NCBI RefSeq assembly: GCF_900302475.1
Contig: NZ_OMOQ01000001.1
Location: 496,001 to 560,000 of the forward strand
Length of the DNA: 64,000 nucleotides
Source: Defluviimonas aquaemixtae
Lineage (GTDB): Bacteria > Pseudomonadota > Alphaproteobacteria > Rhodobacterales > Rhodobacteraceae
Reading direction: 5' to 3'
This document shows positions 37,249-44,675 of this stretch, in pieces; position 1 is the first letter of the stretch; each line of letters starts with the position of its first letter. A program made the position numbers and the translations under genes. The notes beneath the pieces were generated by a model. That model searched no databases and was not told the origin of the DNA. It saw only the letters and a program-made list of their open reading frames with translations.

Positions 37249-38415
37249 ATGTCTTCTCGACCTATCCAGATCCTCGTCGGAACGAACAAGGGAGCTTTTA
37301 TCATCAATGGTGTCGGCGACCGGTCCGGCTGGACCGTTAGGGGTCCCCATTGCGACGGCTGGCCGATCAACCACATGGTCGGTGACGCCGAGACCGGAAC
37401 GATCTGGGCCGGTGGCGGCGGCGACTGGCACGGCGCGGGTGTCTGGAGGTCCGACGACGGCGGCGAGCGCTGGGAAGTCACGCGGCTGACGCGGGGCCAG
37501 ATGGACGACTGGGCCGCAAACGACCCCGACTTCGCGAAGATGATCGGCTGGACGGACGGAGCCCTGCCGTTCGGCGCCGACTTTTCTCAGATCTGGTCGC
37601 TCGGCGTGTCGCACGGCACGCTCTACGCAGGAACCAAGCCCGCGACCCTGTTGGCGAGCCGCGATGCCGGGAAGTCATGGGCGAAGGTCGATGGCCTGAC
37701 CGATCACCCGTCGGCCGAGACATGGAACCCGGGCGCTGCCGGCCTCGTGCTGCACAGCATCGTCTCCGCGCCCGGGGATCGCGGGAAGCTCTGGGTCGGC
37801 ATCTCGGCAGCCGGGGTCTTCGCGACGGAAGATGGCGGCAAGAGCTGGGACCGGCGCAATCGCCTCTCGAACGCCGAGGCGTGCGGGCACCACGACCACC
37901 CCGCCGCGCCACGGGACGGCGAGATCGGGCATTGCGTCCACAACATGGTACGCGCGTCCGGCACGGCGGACCTGCTTTACCAGCAGAACCACCACGGTGT
38001 CTGGCGCTCCTCCGATGGCGGCCGCAGCTGGGATGACATCACGGACGGGCTGCCTTCGACCTTCGGCTTTCCAATCCGTGTGCATCCGCGCGATCCCGAT
38101 ACGATCTGGACGCTGCCGCTCAACGGCGACAGCGCGGGGCGCTATCCGCCGGGGGCCGCGGCGGCGGTCTGGCGGTCGCGCGACGGCGGACAAAGCTGGC
38201 AGGCGCATCGCGAGGGGCTGCCGCAGGAGGCGTGCTTCTTCACCGTGCTGCGGCAGGCCATGGCCGGGGATGCGCGCGACCCGGCTGGGGTCTATTTCGG
38301 CACGAACAGCGGCTCGGTCTTCGCGAGCCTCGACGAGGGCGAGACCTGGAACGAGATCGCCCGCCACCTGCCGACCGTCCTGGCGGTGGAGGTGCTGGAC
38401 CGGGCAGCGCCCTGA
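37249..38415 (+). CDS. Asp-box (BNR) repeat beta-propeller protein
   Basis: From the ATG at 37249 the product is 388 residues with no clear signal peptide. Six Asp-box motifs of the form S-x-D-x-G-x-S/T-W are visible (SDDGGERW, SRDAGKSW, TEDGGKSW, SSDGGRSW, SRDGGQSW, SLDEGETW), the hallmark of sialidase/VPS10-type beta-propellers. A His/Cys-rich patch ACGHHDHPA lies in the middle. No sialidase active-site set is evident, so I call it only a repeat protein. It ends just before the Idr island. Confidence 0.85.
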   Translation: MSSRPIQILVGTNKGAFIINGVGDRSGWTVRGPHCDGWPINHMVGDAETGTIWAGGGGDWHGAGVWRSDDGGERWEVTRLTRGQMDDWAANDPDFAKMIGWTDGALPFGADFSQIWSLGVSHGTLYAGTKPATLLASRDAGKSWAKVDGLTDHPSAETWNPGAAGLVLHSIVSAPGDRGKLWVGISAAGVFATEDGGKSWDRRNRLSNAEACGHHDHPAAPRDGEIGHCVHNMVRASGTADLLYQQNHHGVWRSSDGGRSWDDITDGLPSTFGFPIRVHPRDPDTIWTLPLNGDSAGRYPPGAAAAVWRSRDGGQSWQAHREGLPQEACFFTVLRQAMAGDARDPAGVYFGTNSGSVFASLDEGETWNEIARHLPTVLAVEVLDRAAP

Positions 38416-38676
38416 TCCGCTCATAGGATCGCCGCGAACGGAGCCGACGGCGGGAATGCGGACTTAGCCGCCATTTGCCTGAGCAGCGTGAATGTCCGGT
38501 GCTGGCGCATCATGATACATCGTGAACCCTGTCTGTCTGCTCACGCTTGCGACCCGTCCGCTCTGATCCCTTGATCGGGAGAGGCCAAAAGCAGCATGAT
38601 GTTGCTTTGGCGCTTTCCGCCGCCAATGTCCGCCCGGCGCGCCGTTCCCGTTTCCAAACCCAGCAGTGAGAAAGGG
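38416..38676. other. intergenic segment at the edge of the accessory island
   Basis: This 261-bp convergent gap separates the Asp-box gene from the response regulator. I see no gene, tRNA or clear attachment site, only minor palindromic bits (GATCCCTTGATCGGGA near 38565). It is a plausible left boundary of the iodate-reductase island because core-type genes end here. Confidence 0.3.
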
Positions 38677-39399
38677 TTACCTTGCTGTCACGACATCGGC
38701 AGCGAGCGTATAGCCCACGCCATGTACCGTCCGGATCAACGACCTCTCGTGATCACCTTCGTCGAGCTTGCGGCGGAGGCGGACGATATGGGCGTCGATC
38801 GCCCGGTCGGTCACTGCGGTCGAATTGCCGTAAAGCGCATCGAGTATCGCGGATCGGGTCAGAACTTTGCCAGGATGGTCGGTCAACGCCAGCAGCAGGG
38901 CGTATTCAGTCGAGGTCACGCCGATCGGCGTGTCGTCGGAGCTACGACAGAGGGTGCGCGCCACCAGGTCCATGCGAAAACCGGAAAAATCACGAAATCG
39001 CAGGTTCGTAGCGGCCGTCGCCGCTGGCTCGGGCGCGCGGCTTCGGCGTAGGACGGACTTGATACGAGCCAGCAATTCGCGCGGCTCGAATGGTTTGGTG
39101 AGGTAATCGTCGGCTCCCAGCTCCAGCCCGATGACCCGGTCAAACACCTCGTCGCGCGCCGTCAGGACGACGATGGGTAGTTCCGACGATTTCCGGATTT
39201 CGCGGGTGACCTCGAAACCGTCACCATCAGGCAGGCCGATATCCAGAACGATCAGGTCGAACTCCTGATGCTCCATCGCGAGGCCCATCTGGGTTGCCGT
39301 GGCCGCGGTCGAAACCTGATAGCCCTGCTTTTGAAGGAACCTTTCCAGAAATGATGTCAGCTGTCGGTCGTCATCGACAACCAGAATTCGCTCGGCCAT
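38677..39399 (-). CDS. OmpR-family response regulator
   Basis: The 240-residue protein has a receiver domain (phospho-acceptor Asp53 in VLDIGLPDGDGF; Lys102 in LTKPFEP) and a C-terminal winged-helix DNA-binding domain with TSTEYALLLALTDHPGKVLT and IRTVHGVGYTL. It is divergent from the hybrid kinase gene, starts 84 bp apart, and is thus likely its partner. The direct repeat upstream of the reductase operon (41712-41729) is of the kind OmpR-type proteins bind. Confidence 0.93.
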   Translation of the reverse strand: MAERILVVDDDRQLTSFLERFLQKQGYQVSTAATATQMGLAMEHQEFDLIVLDIGLPDGDGFEVTREIRKSSELPIVVLTARDEVFDRVIGLELGADDYLTKPFEPRELLARIKSVLRRSRAPEPAATAATNLRFRDFSGFRMDLVARTLCRSSDDTPIGVTSTEYALLLALTDHPGKVLTRSAILDALYGNSTAVTDRAIDAHIVRLRRKLDEGDHERSLIRTVHGVGYTLAADVVTAR

Positions 39400-39482
39400 T
39401 GACCTTCACCCTTCGTTCGGTCCTTCTCGATGTTGCGCAAATACGTCGGCTCTGCAACAGGTTCACTTGACCGGAGGTGACG

Positions 39483-41699
39483 ATGCAGCCCATGAAACGC
39501 AGCAGAGTGATCGGCCTCGCGGCGGCGGTTTTGCTGATCTCAACGGTCGTGACCGGCCTTTTTCTTGGCGTGCAGACGCGGGCACAGTTCAAGGAAATCG
39601 CCGCAAGCTGGACCGGATATGCCGATGATGCCGCGAAGAAAGGCGTCTGGATCAGCTCGATCCGCGGCTATCTGGGCTACGGCGGCATCATCCATAACTT
39701 CAAGAATTATGTCCTGCGCGGCGAAGACGTCTATCGCGAGCGTGTCGAGGTCCAATTGGCCCAGTTCGATGCGGTGCTGGACGAATACCTCGCCGAGCCT
39801 CTGCCGGAAGAGGAGCGTGACGCGCTTCAGACGATTGCTGCCACGATCGCGGAATACGAGGCGAAACTGCCCATCGCCACCACGGCGGCACGCGAGGGCT
39901 GGCCCGCCGAACGCACCGACGCGCTGGTGCGGGTGGATGACAGCGGCGCGCTTCTTGCTTTCACGGCTTTGGAGCAGATCTGGCGCGAGAACCGGGCGCA
40001 GAGTACCGAACGGATGATATCGGCCGTGTCCAAAGGGCAGACGCTGATCGATTTCGGGTTCGTGTCGATGTTCGCTCTGGTCGTCGTGGCGCTGTCGCTT
40101 GGATTTCTGATGGCGCTCTTGCTGCGCGACATGTGGGTGGCGATGGATAGCCTGTCGGATGAACTGGTTCATCGGCGGCGGCTGGAACAATCCGAAAAGC
40201 TATTGGCCGAGACCGTCGAGCAGAGCCCCGCGACGATCCTGATCACCGATACTGACGGGCGTATCCAATATGCCAATCAGAAATTCGAGGATATCACCGG
40301 CTGGAACCGAAGCGAGCTTGCCGGGCGAACGCCGAAGCTGCTTCAGTCCGGCGATACACCGAAAGCGACCTATGACGATATCCGCGCGCGGCTGATGCGC
40401 GGCGACGCCTGGCATGGCGTTTTCCGCAACAAGCGCAAATCCGGCGGCAGCTACTGGGCGGAAACCACGATCCTGCCGCTCATGGGACCCGACGGCGAGG
40501 TGCGGAACTTCATCGGCATCGGCGAGGACATCACCGAAAAGCGCCGCGCTCAGGAACAGGTGGCGCGGGCACAGAAGATGGAGGCCGTGGGGCTTCTGGC
40601 CGGTGGCATCGCGCATGATTTCAACAACATCCTGACGACCATCGTGGGGGCTGCGCATCTGGCATCGCTCGACGCGGCCGAGGACAGCGACCTGGCGGTC
40701 GAGGTCGAGCAGATCGACATCGCCGCGCGGCGCGCCCAAAGTCTTGTCGGGCAGCTTCTGACATTCGCGCGCCGCGAGCCGGGGATAGCGGTTCCGACCG
40801 ATATTTGCGCCGTGATCGCCGAGGTCGCCCGCCTGCTGCGGGCCGCGATTCCGCAGACCGTTGCGATTGAGACCCCGGACCCGGCAGAGCCGATGCCGGT
40901 GCTGGCCGATCCCACCCATCTGCACCAGATCCTGATGAACCTCTGCGGCAATGCCGCGGAAGCCATTGGCGGCGCGTCCGGTCGGATCACCATATCCGTC
41001 GCTCGGCCCAGAAAGACGCCGGACGGGCTTGCATCACGCCGCGAAGGCTGGGTTCGGCTGGTCGTGGAAGATGACGGACCAGGCATGTCGTCGGCGACGT
41101 TGGACAGTGTTTTCGATCCGTTTTTCACGACGAAGCCGATCGGCAAGGGGACCGGGCTTGGGCTGACGGTTGTGCAGCGGCTGGTGCAGGAAACCGGCGG
41201 ACTCATCACTGCCGACAGCAGGCCGGGCAATGGCGCGCGTTTCACGTTGTGGTTGCCCGGCGCCGATCATCTGGCGCTGGCCGATGCGGCAGAGCCGGTG
41301 AAGTTGCCGCGCGGGCGCGAGCGGCTGCTGATCATAGATGACGAGGCCGAGATCGCCTCGATGTTCCGGCGGCTTCTGATGCGGCTCGGATACCAGGTGG
41401 ACGCCTTCAGTCGCGCGACTGTCGGGCTAGATCGTTTCCGTGAAAACCCCGGCCGATACGATCTGGTCATTCTCGACCTCGTGATGCCGGAACTGCCCGG
41501 TGATGAACTGGCGGCCGAGATCAGGGCGCAGCGTCCCGATTGCCCGATCCTGATCTGTTCAGCCTACCGCCGGAGTAATCTGGAATTGCGCGGGCCAAGT
41601 CCGGGAGTCCTCGACAAGCCCGTCGAGCCGATGGTGCTGGCGCAGCGGGTGCGAGCGATGCTCGATGATGCCGGTTCCGCTGGGTCCGCCGGCGCGTAG
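39483..41699 (+). CDS. hybrid PAS sensor histidine kinase
   Basis: The ATG at 39483 has GGAGG 6-10 bp upstream and gives 738 residues. An N-terminal membrane helix (about 10-28), a periplasmic sensor region to about 190, and a second helix (VVVALSLGFLMALLL) are followed by a PAS domain (about 235-355). Next come a HisKA H-box (His378 in GGIAHDFNNILT), a HATPase domain with VEDDGPGM and GKGTGLGLTVVQRL, and a C-terminal receiver with Asp665. No separate Hpt protein is seen nearby. It lies directly upstream of the reductase operon and probably senses its substrate or redox state. Confidence 0.93.
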   Translation: MQPMKRSRVIGLAAAVLLISTVVTGLFLGVQTRAQFKEIAASWTGYADDAAKKGVWISSIRGYLGYGGIIHNFKNYVLRGEDVYRERVEVQLAQFDAVLDEYLAEPLPEEERDALQTIAATIAEYEAKLPIATTAAREGWPAERTDALVRVDDSGALLAFTALEQIWRENRAQSTERMISAVSKGQTLIDFGFVSMFALVVVALSLGFLMALLLRDMWVAMDSLSDELVHRRRLEQSEKLLAETVEQSPATILITDTDGRIQYANQKFEDITGWNRSELAGRTPKLLQSGDTPKATYDDIRARLMRGDAWHGVFRNKRKSGGSYWAETTILPLMGPDGEVRNFIGIGEDITEKRRAQEQVARAQKMEAVGLLAGGIAHDFNNILTTIVGAAHLASLDAAEDSDLAVEVEQIDIAARRAQSLVGQLLTFARREPGIAVPTDICAVIAEVARLLRAAIPQTVAIETPDPAEPMPVLADPTHLHQILMNLCGNAAEAIGGASGRITISVARPRKTPDGLASRREGWVRLVVEDDGPGMSSATLDSVFDPFFTTKPIGKGTGLGLTVVQRLVQETGGLITADSRPGNGARFTLWLPGADHLALADAAEPVKLPRGRERLLIIDDEAEIASMFRRLLMRLGYQVDAFSRATVGLDRFRENPGRYDLVILDLVMPELPGDELAAEIRAQRPDCPILICSAYRRSNLELRGPSPGVLDKPVEPMVLAQRVRAMLDDAGSAGSAGA

Positions 41700-41711
41700 C
41701 CTAGCCCGCTC

Positions 41712-41729
41712 CGTCACAATTCGTCACAA
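41712..41729 (+). promoter_or_regulatory. 10-bp-period direct repeat upstream of the idr operon
   Basis: CGTCACAA occurs at 41712-41719 and again at 41722-41729, exactly one helical turn apart, starting 13 bp after the kinase stop and about 155 bp before the first peroxidase gene. Tandem repeats with this spacing are typical sites for OmpR-family regulators, one of which is encoded at 38677. Confidence 0.6.
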
Positions 41730-41884
41730 GAAACAGCAAACTGTAACCCGATTGGCAACATCTGACGGAAGGCAGCGCGTTAGTCTTCCGGCATCTGCCG
41801 GTTCCGGGGGGGGTGCGGGTATCTGCACCGCATTCGGGCTTTGCCGGCAGGTCTTGACCCGATGCCGCAGGGAGGGGCACTGCA

Positions 41885-42976
41885 ATGCGAAACAGCCAAT
41901 CGGTCATTCAACATGGGCTGGCGGGAACGGCGGCTTTGTTGCTGGTTCTCGTCACGGGTCCGGCCTCTGGCCAAGACCCCGGCTTTGCACCGCTGCCCGA
42001 ACCGAAGGAAGTCAACGAGGTCCGCGCAAAGCTGGGCGGCATGCTGTTCTTCGATGACCGCCTGTCCGGCGACACCGGCAGTTCCTGTTCGACCTGCCAC
42101 GATCCCGAACAGGGTTGGGGCGACGGGCTGGCCCTGTCGGACGGCTATGCAGGCGGCGTGTACTTCCGCAATGCGAAATCGCTTTTCAACACTTCCTACA
42201 GCAATGTCCTGATGTGGGGTGGCCGGCTCGACGGCGCCGATATGAGCACGGTCAGCCGCGACATGCTGACCGAAAGCCACACCATGAACATGGATAGCCG
42301 TCTCGCGCAGGAGCGGCTGAAGCAGGTGCCGGAATATGCGGCCCTGTTCGAGGAAGGCTTCGGCGGCGATCCCTATGGCGGCAAGATCTACAGTGCTCTC
42401 GGCGAATACCTGAAGACCATCCGCACCACGGGCGCGCCCTTCGATGCCTATCTGAACGGCGATACCGCGGCACTCTCCGAGGCGGCGACGCGCGGGATGG
42501 AACTGTTCGAGGGCAAGGCGGGCTGCATTTCCTGTCACAACGGACCGACGCTGTCGGATGGCGGCGCGCATGCGACCGGCGTACCCGACCATCCCGATCT
42601 GCAAGAGGATGCCGAACGCCAGATCGTGATGCTGCGCTTCTTCGCCACGCTCGGCACGCCCAATTACATGAACCTGCGCGAGGATGCCGGGCATTACGCC
42701 GTGACCAAGGACGACGACGACCGCGGCAAGTTCGCGACGCCGGGGCTTTGGGATGTAGGCCAGACCGCGCCCTACATGCACTCAGGTGTCTTCGCGACGC
42801 TGCCAGAGGTGGTCGCCTTCTACAATGCCGGGAATGAGCAGGTCGCGCCGCTCGGCCTCAGCGCCGAGGAAGAGGCCGACCTCGTGGCCTTTCTCGAAAG
42901 CCTGACGGGTGATGCGCCCGATGTCACCGTTCCCGAACTGCCCGACTACGCCATGCGCGTCGTCGGCGAGAACTGA
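41885..42976 (+). CDS. idrP1/P2: di-heme cytochrome c peroxidase of the iodate reductase cluster (IdrP1/IdrP2 type)
   Basis: The 363-residue periplasmic protein has a signal peptide (cleavage near ASG-QDP) and two heme c sites, CSTCH (68-72) and CISCH (214-218), in the CcpA/MauG peroxidase pattern. The C-terminal segment KFATPGLWDVGQTAPYMHSG is characteristic. In known iodate reducers two such proteins, IdrP1 and IdrP2, accompany IdrA and IdrB and are proposed to remove hydrogen peroxide or reactive iodine intermediates. I cannot say from sequence which of the two names applies. The next peroxidase gene starts 13 bp later. Confidence 0.87.
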   Translation: MRNSQSVIQHGLAGTAALLLVLVTGPASGQDPGFAPLPEPKEVNEVRAKLGGMLFFDDRLSGDTGSSCSTCHDPEQGWGDGLALSDGYAGGVYFRNAKSLFNTSYSNVLMWGGRLDGADMSTVSRDMLTESHTMNMDSRLAQERLKQVPEYAALFEEGFGGDPYGGKIYSALGEYLKTIRTTGAPFDAYLNGDTAALSEAATRGMELFEGKAGCISCHNGPTLSDGGAHATGVPDHPDLQEDAERQIVMLRFFATLGTPNYMNLREDAGHYAVTKDDDDRGKFATPGLWDVGQTAPYMHSGVFATLPEVVAFYNAGNEQVAPLGLSAEEEADLVAFLESLTGDAPDVTVPELPDYAMRVVGEN

Positions 42977-42989
42977 GGAGGTGCCCGGT

Positions 42990-44111
42990 ATGACACGGAA
43001 AACAACGCAACTCATCGGCTCGGCTGCGCTTGCGGCGCTGATCGGTACCGCGGCCACGGCCCAGGACGCGCCGCCGCTGGCGACGCTGGGGCCGGTGCCG
43101 GACCCCGTCGACAATCCGATGACGCCGGAAAAGATCGCCCTGGGCGAGAAGCTCTTTTGGGACGGGCGGCTGTCGGGCAACGGCGCGATGCCGTGTTCGG
43201 CCTGCCACCTGCCCGATCTGGGCTGGGGCACCGGCGGGCCGATCAGCTTTGGCTATCCCGGCACGCAGCATTGGCGCAACAGCCAGACGATCCTCAATTC
43301 GGCCTATTACAACAAGCTGTTCTGGGAAGGCTCCAAGACCTCTCTGGAAGCGCAGGCCAAGGGCGCCGCGGGCGGTGCCGTGGCCGGCAATGGCGACGGC
43401 TCGATGATGGAAATGCGGCTGCGCTTCGTTCCCGACTATGTCGTCGCGTTCAAAGAGGTGTTCGGCACCGAATGGCCGCATTCCGCACAGGCATGGGACG
43501 CGATCGCCGCCTATGAACGCACGATCGTCACCGATCCCGGCAAGGTTCCGTTCGATCGCTTCCTTGCGGGCGACGGTGCCGCGATGACCGAGAATGCCAA
43601 ACGCGGCATGGATATTTTCAACGGCAAGGCTGGCTGCATTTCGTGCCACAACGGCGCGCTGGCTTCGGATCAGAAGTTCTACAATACCGGTGTTCCGGCG
43701 GCGGCCGAATTCAGCGAAGACCCGCTTTATCAGATCACGCTGCGTTGGGAATTGTACCAGAAGGGCGGATCGGAAGAGGATTACCGCACCGGCGATGATG
43801 ATCTGGGCCTTTATCACCAGACCAAGCGCCCGGACGACAAGCACAAGTTCCGCACGCCGTCGTTGCGCGAATTGCGCTGGACAGACCCATACATGCACAA
43901 CGGCAGCCTCGCAACGCTGGCCGATGTGGTCGCGTTCTACGATGGCGGCGGCGGCGATGGGCAGACCGCCGGTCTGCAACCTCTTGGCCTGAGCACCGAG
44001 GAACAGGCGGACCTCGTCGCCTTCCTCGAAGCGCTGTCGATGGACGAGCCGCTGATCCTGGAAGAACCCGAGCTTCCCGAAACCGCAACCTGGGCGGAGT
44101 TTCCGAAATGA
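42990..44111 (+). CDS. idrP1/P2: di-heme cytochrome c peroxidase of the iodate reductase cluster (IdrP1/IdrP2 type)
   Basis: The ATG at 42990 follows GAGGAGG and gives 373 residues with a signal peptide cut near ATA-QDA. Heme sites are CSACH (69-73) and CISCH (216-220). The C-terminal KHKFRTPSLRELRWTDPYMHNG matches the MauG/CcpA family. It is a distant paralogue of the gene just upstream, so the two form the paired peroxidases of the idr system. Its TGA overlaps the ATG of the Rieske gene, showing translational coupling to the reductase subunits. The longer frame from 42909 overlaps the upstream gene and was rejected. Confidence 0.88.
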   Translation: MTRKTTQLIGSAALAALIGTAATAQDAPPLATLGPVPDPVDNPMTPEKIALGEKLFWDGRLSGNGAMPCSACHLPDLGWGTGGPISFGYPGTQHWRNSQTILNSAYYNKLFWEGSKTSLEAQAKGAAGGAVAGNGDGSMMEMRLRFVPDYVVAFKEVFGTEWPHSAQAWDAIAAYERTIVTDPGKVPFDRFLAGDGAAMTENAKRGMDIFNGKAGCISCHNGALASDQKFYNTGVPAAAEFSEDPLYQITLRWELYQKGGSEEDYRTGDDDLGLYHQTKRPDDKHKFRTPSLRELRWTDPYMHNGSLATLADVVAFYDGGGGDGQTAGLQPLGLSTEEQADLVAFLEALSMDEPLILEEPELPETATWAEFPK

Positions 44112-44659
44112 ACAAGGCAATCACAGCCAAGGGCGTGGGCCAAAAGCGCGCCTGTCAGTCGATAAGCCGCAGGAACTTCCTGATCCTCGGCGGCGCCTCG
44201 GTCACGGTGCTGGCGACCTATGGCAGCGGCGCCGAGGCGCAGGAGCTCGTCTCATCCTCCTATGCGCGCAAGGTGATCGGCAAGGTGTCCGACCTGGAAC
44301 CGGGCACGGCGCTTTCCTTTACCTATCCGACCGACGATATCGAGAACCTCGTCATGATGCTGAACGAAGAGGCCGGCGGCGGCGTGGGAGAGGGGCGCAA
44401 CATCGTCGCCTTCAACACCATCTGTCCGCACTTGGGCGGCTATATGGGCGAGAGCGAGTTCAAACCGCAGCACTCGGTTCTGGGGCCATGCCCCCTGCAC
44501 CTGTCGACCTTCGATCTGTCGCGCCACGGGATGATCGTGTCCGGCCATTCATCGGCCAGCCTGCCGCAGATCGTGCTGGAAATCGAAGGCGACGACATCG
44601 TGGCCACCGGTGTCATGGGGCTGTTCTACGGCTACAGCCAGAACCCTTCCGGCGCGTGA
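44108..44659 (+). CDS. idrB: iodate reductase Rieske subunit (AioB-like)
   Basis: The 183-residue protein is a Tat-exported Rieske iron-sulfur subunit. The twin-arginine signal is SRRNFLILGG (Arg21-Arg22). The [2Fe-2S] ligands are Cys106/His108 (ICPHLGG) and Cys128/His131 (PCPLHLS). The usual Rieske disulfide cysteines are absent (Gly111 and Leu130 in their places), as in some arsenite oxidase small subunits. It would pass electrons between the catalytic subunit and periplasmic cytochromes. The catalytic gene starts 16 bp after its stop. Confidence 0.9.
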   Translation: MNKAITAKGVGQKRACQSISRRNFLILGGASVTVLATYGSGAEAQELVSSSYARKVIGKVSDLEPGTALSFTYPTDDIENLVMMLNEEAGGGVGEGRNIVAFNTICPHLGGYMGESEFKPQHSVLGPCPLHLSTFDLSRHGMIVSGHSSASLPQIVLEIEGDDIVATGVMGLFYGYSQNPSGA

Positions 44660-44675
44660 GGCAAGGAGAACAGAG

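Noticed and set aside
44610-44675. N-terminal extension of the molybdenum subunit
   Set aside because: The extra 22 codons overlap idrB and are out of character. The ATG at 44676 has a good ribosome site and keeps the family N-terminus.
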